Position numbers and translations under genes: made by a program. A stretch of DNA of 30,233 nt from CAYXAA01 sp964462985 (GTDB lineage: Bacteria; Pseudomonadota; Alphaproteobacteria; Rhizobiales; Stappiaceae): the NCBI GenBank assembly GCA_964462985.1, contig CAYXAA010000044.1, positions 1 through 30,233 of the forward strand, in the 5' to 3' direction. Shown here piece after piece: positions 15,166 to 22,926 of the stretch. The notes beneath the pieces are model-generated. The model worked only from the letters and a program-made list of their open reading frames with translations, was not told where the DNA came from and searched no databases. Each line of letters starts with the position of its first letter. Position 1 is the first letter of the stretch.

Positions 15166-16500
15166 ATGCCGGAGACGTTCGATTTGATCCTGAAAGGGGG
15201 CACGGTGGCCAATCAGGACGGTGAGGGCGTGCGCGACATTGCCGTTCGCGCGGGTCGCATTGCAGGCATCGGGACGTTTGCGACGAGCTCTGCGGGCGAG
15301 GTGGTCGACTGCACCGGCCTCCATGTTCTCCCTGGCGTGATCGACACCCAGGTGCATTTCCGGGAGCCGGGCCTCGATCACAAGGAGGACCTGGAGTCAG
15401 GTTCGCGCGCCGCGGTGATGGGCGGCGTCACCGCCGTGTTCGAGATGCCCAACACCAAGCCGTTGACCACATCGGCGGAGACGCTTGCCGACAAGGTGGA
15501 GCGCGGGCGCAACCGGATGCATTGCGACTTCGCCTTCTGGGTCGGAGGCACCCGCGACAATGTCGCCGACATTCCAGAGCTCGAGCGCCTGCCAGGGGCT
15601 GCTGGCATCAAGGTGTTCATGGGCTCTTCGACCGGCGACCTTCTGGTCGACGACGACGCCGGCGTCGCGGCGATCCTGCAAAAGACCCGTCGCCGTGCGG
15701 CGTTTCACGCCGAGGACGAGTTTCGCCTGCGCGACCGCCTCGGCCAGCGGGTCGAAGGCGATCCGGCAAGCCATCCGGTATGGCGCGACGCCGAAGCGGC
15801 GCTGAGCTGCACCAGGCGCCTCGTTCGGATCGCCCGCGACGCCGGCGCCCGCATCCACATCCTTCACCTGTCTACGGCCGAGGAGGTCGATTTCCTCATC
15901 GATCACAAGGACGTCGCCTCGATCGAGGTCACGCCGCACCATCTGACTCTGACCGACGAAGCCTACGGACGGCTCGGCACCCTGGTGCAGATGAACCCGC
16001 CCGTGCGTGCGGTGGAGCATCGCGATAGGTTGTGGTGGGGTTTGTCCCAGGGCCTTCTCGACATCCTCGGCTCCGACCACGCGCCGCATCTCATCGAGGA
16101 GAAGGAGAAGCCCTATCCGGCCTCGCCCTCCGGCATGACCGGCGTGCAGACCCTGGTGCCGGTCATGCTCGATCATGTCGCCGCCGGCCGACTCTCGCTC
16201 GCGCGCTTCGTCGACATGACCTCCGCCGGGCCGGCACGGCTGTTCAACATCGCCCGCAAGGGCCGCATTGCGCTCGGCTACGATGCCGATTTCACCGTCG
16301 TCGATCTGAAGCGTCGCGAGACGATCACCAACGGCTGGATTGCCTCGAAATGCCGCTGGACTCCTTACGACGGGCTTACCGTCACCGGCTGGCCGGTCGG
16401 CACCTTCGTCCGCGGCATGCGGGTCATGTGGCAAGGCGAGCTGACGGCGCCCTCGCACGGTGCGCCGGTGCAGTTCTGCGAGGCGCTGCCGAGGCGCTGA
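15166..16500 (+). CDS. pyrC: Dihydroorotase
   Basis: A 444-residue amidohydrolase that cyclises carbamoyl-aspartate to dihydroorotate, the third step of pyrimidine synthesis. Visible blocks are PGVIDTQVHFREPG (56-69), EMPNTKP, IKVFMG with K149 as candidate bridging carboxylysine, HILHLSTAEEV, VTPHHL and SDHAPH with catalytic D304. The normal HxH pair of the first metal motif reads QVH (Q62, H64), a substitution I recall in one branch of class I dihydroorotases. GAGGAG lies 6 bases before the ATG. It diverges from ygfZ across 288 bases; a TATATA at 15128-15133 may be its -10. Confidence 0.92.
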   Translation: MPETFDLILKGGTVANQDGEGVRDIAVRAGRIAGIGTFATSSAGEVVDCTGLHVLPGVIDTQVHFREPGLDHKEDLESGSRAAVMGGVTAVFEMPNTKPLTTSAETLADKVERGRNRMHCDFAFWVGGTRDNVADIPELERLPGAAGIKVFMGSSTGDLLVDDDAGVAAILQKTRRRAAFHAEDEFRLRDRLGQRVEGDPASHPVWRDAEAALSCTRRLVRIARDAGARIHILHLSTAEEVDFLIDHKDVASIEVTPHHLTLTDEAYGRLGTLVQMNPPVRAVEHRDRLWWGLSQGLLDILGSDHAPHLIEEKEKPYPASPSGMTGVQTLVPVMLDHVAAGRLSLARFVDMTSAGPARLFNIARKGRIALGYDADFTVVDLKRRETITNGWIASKCRWTPYDGLTVTGWPVGTFVRGMRVMWQGELTAPSHGAPVQFCEALPRR

Positions 16501-16590
16501 AATGGCCTGGGCCGCGGCGCATTCTGCGCCACGGCCCATTGGCGGGCGAGGAGGAGGGGGACCTGCGACCGCCGAAGGACAAATGCGCGC

Positions 16591-17304
16591 TTACGCCGTC
16601 CGCGCCACGGGCGCGCCGACCGCAATGGCGCCGCGCAGCGCCGCAAATCGTGCCGAGAGCGGGATCGGCCGGATGGTGAAGAGCCGAGGGGTGCGGCCCT
16701 CCGGCGCGTCGGTCGCCAGCGCGAGCAGCCGCTCGATCTGCTCGCCGACCCGGCGGTGGGTCTCGGTTTCGATCCGGATCCGGCGCCAGACGTGGCGCTG
16801 GATCGCGGTGTCCATGCACAGCCGGATGTCGTTCTCAAGGAAGGCGAGGTCAAGCGCCGGCATGTCGAGATACGCCTTGAGCTCGGCCACGATGGTCTGG
16901 AGCAGCCGTTCGTAGTCCTCGCCGGCGGACGCAGGGCACAATTCATGGATGTCGAGGCACTGGATTTGGGCCTCCTCGCGGATCGCCGCAATGAAGGTCT
17001 CGATCTGCACCCGGCTCAGCCGTGTGGTGCCATCCTCGAGTGCGAGCTGCTTCATCAGGAGCGAGGCCTCGAACACGTCGAGTATTCGCCGTGCCAGTGT
17101 ATTGACCACGGACCGGAGGGCTGTTTCCTGCTCCGGATTGCATTCCACGAAGTTCATCTCGATGATGTCGAACAGGCCGACCTCGAACGATTCGCTGGCG
17201 TTGCGGAAGAACGGATGCTCCTGAAAGAGTCTGTTGACGACTGGAAGAGCATCAATCTCGATCGGACAATCCGCCATCGTGATATCGTTGATATCCGTAA
17301 ACAT
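16591..17304 (-). CDS. Hypothetical protein, mostly helical, 237 aa
   Basis: I do not recognise this protein. It is acidic and Leu/Ile/Glu-rich, with predicted helices throughout; it has no signal peptide, membrane segment or catalytic motif. The stretch FEVGLFDIIEMNFVECNPEQE and the later ETETHRRVGEQIERLLAL suggest a soluble helical bundle. The C-terminal 45 residues are more basic and Pro/Ala-rich. The ATG at 17304 is chosen over one at 17370 because AAGG lies 9 bases upstream and the extension is Arg-rich without acidic balance. Its upstream region is shared with the L,D-transpeptidase and carries GANTC sites and a CRP-like palindrome. Confidence 0.75.
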   Translation of the reverse strand: MFTDINDITMADCPIEIDALPVVNRLFQEHPFFRNASESFEVGLFDIIEMNFVECNPEQETALRSVVNTLARRILDVFEASLLMKQLALEDGTTRLSRVQIETFIAAIREEAQIQCLDIHELCPASAGEDYERLLQTIVAELKAYLDMPALDLAFLENDIRLCMDTAIQRHVWRRIRIETETHRRVGEQIERLLALATDAPEGRTPRLFTIRPIPLSARFAALRGAIAVGAPVARTA

Positions 17305-17432
17305 CGATCGCGACCTTCGAGTTTTTACGTGCGCTTGACGCACAGTTCTCCTGTGGCGGCCGAAATTCATGCCGCGCCTGGATCATTTCTCTTGTGATGC
17401 TCGGGCGAAGATTGTCACCCGTTTCAACAAAA

Positions 17433-17456
17433 CGATTCCGAATCGCCGAGTGAGTC
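17433..17456. promoter_or_regulatory. GANTC cluster with CGATTC-C-GAATCG palindrome
   Basis: GATTC, GAATC and GAGTC occur within 23 bases, the first two forming a near-perfect palindrome. GANTC is the CcrM methylation site in alphaproteobacteria, and such clusters in promoters are linked to GcrA/CcrM cell-cycle control. The functional meaning is inferred. Confidence 0.45.
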
Positions 17457-17548
17457 GCAACGCATTTTGCGGCCGTTCGCGCAAGGCCTGCGTGTCGCCG
17501 TTCTCGCGCTGGTCACAGAAAACGGCGCGTCGATCGCCGCCGCCATCC

Positions 17549-17564
17549 CGTGATGCCGATCACA
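17549..17564. promoter_or_regulatory. CRP/FNR-family-like palindrome
   Basis: CGTGA-TGCCGA-TCACA matches nine of ten arm positions of the CRP consensus TGTGA-N6-TCACA. It lies 185 bases before the L,D-transpeptidase start and about 245 bases from the divergent start. Confidence 0.4.
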
Positions 17565-17748
17565 GCATGTTGAATGGGAATTCCGCCAAGGTCGTTCGTA
17601 CTAACCAGGGATTCATCGATTTCGAATAAAAGGCTTCCGATACAGTAGCTTGGGCTTTGGCGGCGACGCGACGGCTGCGGGCGAACGGCCCGGACCTGTG
17701 CGCCGCGCCAGCCGGCTGTCGGAGTGGCGCGTGGAGCAGGGTGGTACG

Positions 17749-18984
17749 ATGACGGTTCGACGGCAAGACGAAACGCCCGGGTCGTGGACCAAAGGGCTGG
17801 CGGTTCTGGCGATGGCAGCGTCCGTTGGACTGGCGCTTGGGCAAGCCCCGGCGGCTGCCCACGAAGCTGGCCGCCTGCAGCCGGTCTCAGGCAGCGCCGA
17901 CGCCGCAGCGACCGCGAACGATCCATTGCAGATTGTGGTCTCGCTGCGCGATCAGCGGCTCGACCTCTATCGCGGCACCGAGCGCATCGAGACCACGCGG
18001 ATTTCCTCGGGTAAATCGGGCTACGGCACCCCCGCCGGCGTGTTCTCGATCCTGGAGAAGCGCCGCCGGCACTTTTCCAACCTCTACGACAATGCGCCGA
18101 TGCCCTACATGCAGCGCATCACCTGGTCCGGCGTTGCCCTGCATGAGGGCCGCGTGCCGAACTATCCCGCCTCGCACGGTTGCATTCGCCTGCCGAAGGG
18201 TTTCGCCGCCAAGCTGTATGGCATGACAAGCATCGGCGCCCATGTCGTCATCGTGCGCAATGACGCCCGGCCCGAGGACATCCGCCACCCCGTGCTGCCG
18301 CGGCCTGCTGTCGACGAGCCCGAGGTGGCCGCGCTCGACGTCGGCACGCTGCGCGGACCAATCGGCTCAGATGCTGGGATCGTTGCCGTGCTCCCCGGAG
18401 AAGCGAAGGCGGAGCGCCCGACCGATCCGCTGCGCGTGGTCATCAAGGCCGTGGACGCCGGCGAGCGCATCCGCGACATGCAGCGCGTGCTCGACCGGCT
18501 CGGCTATGCTCCGGGGCCGGCGGACGGCGTGTTCGGCCCCAAGACGCGCGCCGCACTGAAACTGTTCCAGGAGGGCGCCGAGCTGCCAATCACCGGCATT
18601 CCGACGGACTTCGTGCTTCGGGCGCTCTATGCGGAGGCCGGCGAGGAACGTCCGATGAACGCGCGCCTGCTGGTGCGCCGCAAGTTCCGCGAGATCTTCA
18701 GCGCCCCGGTTGAGCTGCGCGACCCTGACCGGCCGACGGGCACCCATCTCTACACCGCGCTCGACTTTGGTCCCGAAGACCGCGAGGTCCGCTGGATGGC
18801 GGTGACCGCCGAGGCGACGCCGCTGGAGACCTCCAAATCGGTTCTCGACCGCATCACCCTGTCGCAGCGTGCCGAGCACTTCCTCGCAGAGAACCTGACC
18901 CCCGGCTCCTCGATTCTCGTCACGGACCGACCGTTCCGTCTTCACTCCGGGCTGGGTACGGACTTTATCGTGACGACGCGATAA
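17749..18984 (+). CDS. L,D-transpeptidase with peptidoglycan-binding domain
   Basis: A 411-residue exported enzyme that makes 3-3 peptidoglycan crosslinks or attaches proteins to peptidoglycan. A signal peptide is visible at about residues 12-38 (GLAVLAMAASVGLALGQAPAAAHE). The YkuD domain follows (about 60-165), with SHGCIR giving the catalytic C145 and H143. A PG_binding_1 domain is at about 240-300 (MQRVLDRLGYAPGPADGVFGPKTRAALKLFQ). The last about 100 residues, before the stop, form an extra region I do not recognise. AGGG lies 7 bases before the chosen ATG; the open frame extends upstream without a better start. Confidence 0.92.
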   Translation: MTVRRQDETPGSWTKGLAVLAMAASVGLALGQAPAAAHEAGRLQPVSGSADAAATANDPLQIVVSLRDQRLDLYRGTERIETTRISSGKSGYGTPAGVFSILEKRRRHFSNLYDNAPMPYMQRITWSGVALHEGRVPNYPASHGCIRLPKGFAAKLYGMTSIGAHVVIVRNDARPEDIRHPVLPRPAVDEPEVAALDVGTLRGPIGSDAGIVAVLPGEAKAERPTDPLRVVIKAVDAGERIRDMQRVLDRLGYAPGPADGVFGPKTRAALKLFQEGAELPITGIPTDFVLRALYAEAGEERPMNARLLVRRKFREIFSAPVELRDPDRPTGTHLYTALDFGPEDREVRWMAVTAEATPLETSKSVLDRITLSQRAEHFLAENLTPGSSILVTDRPFRLHSGLGTDFIVTTR

Positions 18985-19008
18985 GGGGTGGCGTTGAGCG
19001 GAAGGGAC

Positions 19009-19045
19009 GGCGGCGCCGAGCCCTGGCGTCCTGCGCAGCGCCGCC
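19009..19045 (+). terminator. Hairpin after the L,D-transpeptidase
   Basis: GGCGGCGC (19009-19016) and GCGCCGCC (19038-19045) are perfect 8-bp arms around a 21-base loop, 24 bases after the stop. No T-run follows, so termination is possible but not certain. Confidence 0.35.
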
Positions 19046-19162
19046 CTCTCCGGCAGTGGTCGCCGTTTTCGCTCCATCCCTGTCCGCATGCAGGAGAGCC
19101 CTCTGGCGCGATCGGCCGACAACGGGAACCGTGGGTGAAAACCCGGTGACGAGGCAGGGGAG

Positions 19163-19181
19163 CCGCCGTTCACAGCGGCGG
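19163..19181 (-). terminator. Hairpin directly after the 333-aa gene
   Basis: CCGCCG-TTCACAG-CGGCGG is a perfect 6-bp stem starting 1 base past the minus-strand stop codon. Its position between convergent genes suits a terminator, but the T-run is poor on both strands. Confidence 0.4.
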
Positions 19182-19182
19182 T

Positions 19183-20184
19183 TTAGCCTTTCACCCTGCC
19201 CGGCTCCTCCCCTTGCGTGAAGCGGCCGCTGCTGTCGACCTTGACGGTCAGCGTGTCGTCGGCCGACCAATAGGGATAGTTGCCGAACTCCAGCACCTCC
19301 GGACGAACGGTAAGCTTGCCGTTCTTCTTGACGGTTGACGTGTTCTGGACCGTCAAGAGGCCGGCCTCGCTGCGGCCGATGGGTACGAAGTTGCTGAGAT
19401 TGATGCCTGAATAGCCCATTCCGTCCCGCGTCTCGAACAGCGCGCCTTCATAGACATAGCCTATGATGTGGATCTTGTTCTGGCCGACGCGGCCGTTGCC
19501 TTGCTTCTTTTCCCAGCGGATGTAGGGATCGATGCCCCACTCCGGCACCGAGAAGCCGAGGCGGAGTTCGGCGCCGTCCTGCTCGGGAATGTTCTGCATC
19601 TGCAGCCGAACGCCGCCATCGATGTTTTCGATCCACCACTTCGGTGAGATGTATTGCCAGCCGATCTTGCCACCGAGCAGCTTCAACGTCTGCCACTCGT
19701 AGAAGATGCCGGCGCCGACGCCGAAGGCGATGGGCGAGGGCAGGAGGTTGAAGGTCTTGCCGGGCTGGAACAGGGTGAGATCGTTCATCGCCCACTGGGC
19801 GAAGCGCTTGGCGCTCTCATGGGTTGCCCAGTTGATGCCCTTGGCCACGGCCTGGCTCGCCATGGTCTGGAACAGATTTGCACCTGCCCGGACAAGCGCG
19901 CTGCCTTTCAGCCCGACCGCAAACTCCCAGTCGAGGCCGGAGGACGTGATGCCGTCCATCTCGGCGCCCGTGCGGCATCCCGTCACGATAAGGGCAGCAA
20001 GGGCTGTCCCGGCCTCGGCCATGACGCCGACGCGCCTGCCGGTGACCAGCACCCTGACCGGCAGGGGGGCGCCCCCCATGTTCCACAGGTCGATCTGATA
20101 GATGCTGCCACCGCCGATGATCGAGCCGGAAACGCCGCCGCCGAGGAGGCCCAGCCAGGTGGTGTCTGCTTTGAATTCGGCCAT
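19183..20184 (-). CDS. Hypothetical protein, glycine-rich N-terminus, 333 aa
   Basis: I do not recognise this protein. It opens with a glycine-rich segment (LLGGGVSGSIIGGGSIYQID) without a classical signal peptide, then a hydrophobic Ala/Gly stretch (VGVMAEAGTALAALIVTG, about 53-70). A central part (about 100-190) has WATHESAKRFAQWAMNDL and FGVGAGIFYEWQTLKLLGGKIGWQYI, which may contact membrane. The C-terminal third alternates polar and aromatic residues as in beta structure. Composition (Trp, Tyr, Asn, Ile) differs from the neighbouring enzymes, hinting at a secreted, surface or acquired protein. GGGGGG lies 6 bases before the ATG. A long leader with repeats, hairpins and a CRP-like site precedes it. 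Confidence 0.8.
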   Translation of the reverse strand: MAEFKADTTWLGLLGGGVSGSIIGGGSIYQIDLWNMGGAPLPVRVLVTGRRVGVMAEAGTALAALIVTGCRTGAEMDGITSSGLDWEFAVGLKGSALVRAGANLFQTMASQAVAKGINWATHESAKRFAQWAMNDLTLFQPGKTFNLLPSPIAFGVGAGIFYEWQTLKLLGGKIGWQYISPKWWIENIDGGVRLQMQNIPEQDGAELRLGFSVPEWGIDPYIRWEKKQGNGRVGQNKIHIIGYVYEGALFETRDGMGYSGINLSNFVPIGRSEAGLLTVQNTSTVKKNGKLTVRPEVLEFGNYPYWSADDTLTVKVDSSGRFTQGEEPGRVKG

Positions 20185-20194
20185 GATTACCCCC

Positions 20195-20256
20195 CATCAA
20201 GAAAATGACTCGCGTGGGTGCGAGCACTCGTGAAACAACGCATTCAAGTAAAATGA
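20195..20256 (-). repeat. Two imperfect direct repeats in the leader
   Basis: Plus-strand CATCAAGAAAATGA (20195-20208) and CATTCAAGTAAAATGA (20241-20256) differ by two inserted T bases and are 46 bp apart. On the minus-strand transcript each copy gives TCATTTT directly after a hairpin, resembling two weak terminator or attenuator units in tandem. Confidence 0.45.
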
Positions 20257-20366
20257 GCACCTAACTCTAAGGGATGCTCGTCCTCCAGCGAGGAGACCGG
20301 CCAGTCTGACCTGCCCCCGGGAAGACGTCATCATTCCCACGATGCTACAAGGTCCGCAATCCGCCG

Positions 20367-20384
20367 CTGTGATGATCGTCACAG
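20367..20384. promoter_or_regulatory. Perfect CRP-type palindrome
   Basis: CTGTGA-TGATCG-TCACAG contains the full consensus TGTGA-N6-TCACA. It lies 183 bases upstream of the 333-aa gene start. A CRP/FNR-family protein is the natural candidate; no such gene is in the window. Confidence 0.55.
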
Positions 20385-20491
20385 TGCAAGGTCTCGGCCA
20401 CGCCTGCACGGCTGCGTGTCCTTGAGTGGGCGGATGGGATCTCTGGGATGAGACCGGGACGAAGGGCGGGCGCCGCGTTAAGCGCCGGGGC

Positions 20492-20872
20492 TCAACCGAC
20501 CTCGATGGTTACCTTGTCCGGATAGAACGCAATATGCCCGGACAGGGCCCGACATTCGATATAGGGATCATCATAGCTCCAGGCGGCGTTTTCCGCCCGG
20601 GCATGTTCCGAGGACACGGCCCAGTAACTGGCATCCCCCTTGAACGGGCAGTGGCTCGTCTTTTCCGTCGGAGACAACAGCGTCATGCGCAGGTCGCCGC
20701 GCGGCAGGTAGTAGACCGGAGGGTAGCCTGTCTCCTCGACCCGCAGCGCCTTCAAGGTCTCGCCGATGACGGTGCCGGCGAACACGGCGCGGACCCGCTC
20801 TGCGCTGGGCACGATGCGAACGGTATGATCCGGATTCTTGACATAGCCGGGCGCATGGGTCGGGCTCATCAT
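20492..20872 (-). CDS. DUF427 domain-containing protein
   Basis: A 126-residue protein made entirely of the DUF427 domain (PF04248), a small beta-rich fold with unknown biochemical function. Diagnostic blocks are ETGYPPVYYLPRGDLRM, the SHCPFKGDASYW motif around the middle, ENAAWSYDDP and AFYPDKV. GGAG lies 5 bases before the first of two adjacent ATG codons. It follows an exported hypothetical gene after 22 bases on the same strand and is probably co-transcribed with it. The family is often found near redox or stress genes, but nothing here fixes a role. Confidence 0.92.
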   Translation of the reverse strand: MMSPTHAPGYVKNPDHTVRIVPSAERVRAVFAGTVIGETLKALRVEETGYPPVYYLPRGDLRMTLLSPTEKTSHCPFKGDASYWAVSSEHARAENAAWSYDDPYIECRALSGHIAFYPDKVTIEVG

Positions 20873-20894
20873 CGGCGCTCCGTGTTCCGATCAA

Positions 20895-21575
20895 TCAGTC
20901 TCCCGCCACGAAATAGTGCAGTGTGCCGTCGGGTCCAATCCCGACCCGGTAGAACACCCAGGCGCCAAAGGATTCCATTTCGGCGACATCGCTCGCGGTG
21001 ACGATACGGTACATCTCGACCTTCTGCTGCGGTGTCAGCTTCGAGAAGGGGTATCGGGCAAAATAGGGCCAGATGTACATCTCCTGCGGCGTGCCTTCGT
21101 CGACGTGGACCCAGCCTGCCTCGAGCAGTTCCGTCAGGATCGCCAGGATCTCGACCCCTTCGGGATCGCCGGAGCTGCTCCTCAGAAACTCGATCGGATC
21201 GCTGATGGGATCGCCGAAGCTCAGCGTCGGCATGACCTCGTTCGACTCCAGAACCATACGCATGCGCTCGATGTCCCCGCTATAGGCCGCCTCCAGCATC
21301 TGGTCCCGCATCCGGGCGACCGGAGCAGGCAGCCCGTCCGTGCCGTAGTGGATCTGCGGCAGCGGTGCGTCCGGGTCGACGCTGGTTGCGCTTTCGCCCC
21401 TCTGCTGCTCCGGTTCGGCGTCGTGGGTCGGGATCGTCGGCCCGTCTGTCGGCAACTCCGCCTCCGGCGGATCGACCTGGATGCGTTCGGTCTTGACGGT
21501 CGCTGCGATGGCGGGGGCTGCTGGCATCAACAGGGCCGCGATCATGAAGGCGCAGCTCAGGCGCGCAGGCGGCAT
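20895..21575 (-). CDS. Exported hypothetical protein, 226 aa
   Basis: I cannot name a family. A signal peptide is clear at residues 1-25 (hydrophobic core FMIAALLMPAAPAIA, likely AIA-A cleavage). An acidic Pro-rich linker follows (about 30-70), then a helical domain with QMLEAAYSGDIERMRMVLESNEVMP, which resembles an ankyrin-like helix pair. The C-terminal part (LTPQQKVEMYRIVTASDVAEMESFGAWVFYRVGIGPDGTLHYFVAGD) looks well folded and conserved in character. GGAG lies 7 bases before the ATG. It leads a short operon with DUF427. The likely location is the periplasm. Confidence 0.82.
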   Translation of the reverse strand: MPPARLSCAFMIAALLMPAAPAIAATVKTERIQVDPPEAELPTDGPTIPTHDAEPEQQRGESATSVDPDAPLPQIHYGTDGLPAPVARMRDQMLEAAYSGDIERMRMVLESNEVMPTLSFGDPISDPIEFLRSSSGDPEGVEILAILTELLEAGWVHVDEGTPQEMYIWPYFARYPFSKLTPQQKVEMYRIVTASDVAEMESFGAWVFYRVGIGPDGTLHYFVAGD

Positions 21576-21782
21576 GACGGCACTCCAAAGAGGGGGACGG
21601 TCGGTTTCGGCGACTTTATCGTTCCCACCACAGCGAATAAAGGGGCGGCGCCATCAGGAAACAGATGGTAAGGCCTGCGGTTTATGCTGCGGCCATGATC
21701 GCGTATGGCTTGGGGGAGCACTGCGCCTGGACGGACGTGCCTGCATCCGCATCAAACACCCCCGAAGGGAGAACGGGACGTA

Positions 21783-22424
21783 TTGCCACCGACAACGTAT
21801 CTGTTCATCGGGCTCGGAATTGGTCTGGCGACGAGCGCTCCGGTCGGGCCGGTCAATATCGCCGCCATCCAGGCTACCTTCCGTTATGGGTTCCATGCCG
21901 GTCTTCTGGCCGGGTCCGGTGCGGTGGTGGCCGATGCGCTCTATGCCGCCCTGGCCGCCTTCGGCATCACCGCCGTGGCAGACTTCGTCACCGGCCATGA
22001 GCATCTGATCCAACTTGCCGGCGGCATCCTCGTCATCTTGTTCGGCGTGAAGGTCTTCACCGCCCATCCGCACATCGACCCGCGGAAGGAGGCCGGGGTG
22101 CCGCATGGGCTCCACGGCATGGTGTCGGGCTTCCTGATGACGCTGACCAATCCGGGCGTCGTGCTCGGCTTTCTGGCGATTTTCGGCAGTCTAGGCGAGT
22201 GGGCGCCGGAAACAGGCGATTTTGCCGGTGCCGGCGCGCTGGTCGCCGGCGTTGTAGCAGGTGCGCTGCTGTGGTGGACGCTGCTCGCCGCCGCCGTCGC
22301 CAAGCTGCGCGAGCGGCTTGACGATCACTGGCTGGAGCGGATCAACCACACCGCCGGCGTGCTTCTCATCCTGTTCGGAGCCGGCATTCTCGCGCTCCTG
22401 GCGTACGATCGGCTGATCGCCTGA
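21783..22424 (+). CDS. LysE family translocator (amino-acid exporter type)
   Basis: A 213-residue inner-membrane protein with about six hydrophobic helices, normal for LysE/RhtB exporters. The N-terminal signature GLGIGLATSAPVGPVNIAAIQATFRYG and the later LTNPGVVLGFLAIFG are characteristic. Substrates in the family are amino acids or related compounds; this one is unassigned. The likely start is the TTG at 21783, giving LPPTTYLFIGLGIG at the N-terminus, with GGGA 4 bases and GGGAG about 11 bases upstream. An ATG at 21705 would add 26 residues that look non-coding. It is divergent from the exported hypothetical gene. Confidence 0.87.
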   Translation: MPPTTYLFIGLGIGLATSAPVGPVNIAAIQATFRYGFHAGLLAGSGAVVADALYAALAAFGITAVADFVTGHEHLIQLAGGILVILFGVKVFTAHPHIDPRKEAGVPHGLHGMVSGFLMTLTNPGVVLGFLAIFGSLGEWAPETGDFAGAGALVAGVVAGALLWWTLLAAAVAKLRERLDDHWLERINHTAGVLLILFGAGILALLAYDRLIA

Positions 22425-22492
22425 AGCGCCGTGGCGGCGCAGATCCGTGGCCATCGTCGCACGTGCCGCGGTTCACCGTCTCGCCGGCGCGG

Positions 22493-22768
22493 TCACTGAA
22501 ATGTGCGGCCGGTGGTATAGTCGCCGCGGCGCACCCGGTCCGGGAGCCCTTCGGTGAGCTGCGCCACGGCTTCCTCACCATAGGTGGTGACCAGATCGGC
22601 GAGCGCGGTGAACAGCGCCGCATGGGCGACGGCGTCGGTATCGACGCCGTCGGCGATGGCATCGGCCCAGGCATCGGAAATGTAGCCGAGTGCCTGCCGG
22701 CGGATGTCCTCGTCGCTGGGGACGGCGTCGTCGAAGGAGTGATCGGTGAAATCGTCGCGGTCCCGCAT
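22493..22768 (-). CDS. Small acidic hypothetical protein, 91 aa
   Basis: I recognise no family. The protein is strongly acidic at its start (MRDRDDFTDHSFDDAVPSDED) and helical in the middle (ALGYISDAWADAIADGVDTDAVAHAALFTALADLVTTYGEEAVAQL). It ends with a short basic tail. No signal or catalytic motif is seen. The ATG at 22768 is chosen over one at 22828 because the extension is Arg/Gly-rich. It converges with the LysE gene. A CtrA-like site and a GANTC site occur in the 225-base region upstream, so cell-cycle-dependent expression is possible. Confidence 0.7.
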   Translation of the reverse strand: MRDRDDFTDHSFDDAVPSDEDIRRQALGYISDAWADAIADGVDTDAVAHAALFTALADLVTTYGEEAVAQLTEGLPDRVRRGDYTTGRTFQ

Positions 22769-22926
22769 TGTCTTATTCCCTGATCGCCGTCCTGTTCGGA
22801 CGGTCTGCCGCCGGCCGGCGCCCGGCACCGGTCAGCGTTGCGTTCAGGAACAGACTAACACGTGCGGCCGAGTCGCGAACCGAGCGGTAAACAATTTGCT
22901 AAGGAGTTCGTCCAATTTTAGCAGTT

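Larger units (their letters stand above)
17305..17748. other. 444-base divergent control region
   Basis: No gene seen. The region is less GC-rich than its surroundings and holds a GTGCG-CTTGA-CGCAC repeat (17329-17343), CGATTC-C-GAATCG (17433-17445), four GANTC sites (17434, 17440, 17452, 17610) and a CRP-like palindrome (17549-17564). It separates the hypothetical minus-strand gene from the plus-strand L,D-transpeptidase and probably controls both. Confidence 0.55.
20185..20491. other. 307-base leader and control region of the 333-aa gene
   Basis: No gene seen. On the minus strand it holds, in transcription order: a perfect CRP-type palindrome (20367-20384), a GAGCA...TGCTC hairpin (20255-20279), an ATTTT-containing repeat (20241-20256), a CTCGC-N6-GCGAG hairpin (20209-20224) and a second copy of that repeat (20195-20208) ending at the ribosome binding site. 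Confidence 0.55.

Noticed and set aside
19078..19160. GGAGAGCCC...GGGAACCGTGGGTGAAAACCCGG, recalling glycine or cobalamin riboswitch pieces
   Set aside because: The conserved core and the closing P1 strand are missing, and it is downstream of convergent genes, not in a leader.
20255..20279. GAGCA...TGCTC as a third NadQ site
   Set aside because: The arms are in the opposite order (GAGCA first) with a 15-base gap, unlike TGCTCA-N3-TGAGCA; it is better read as a hairpin.
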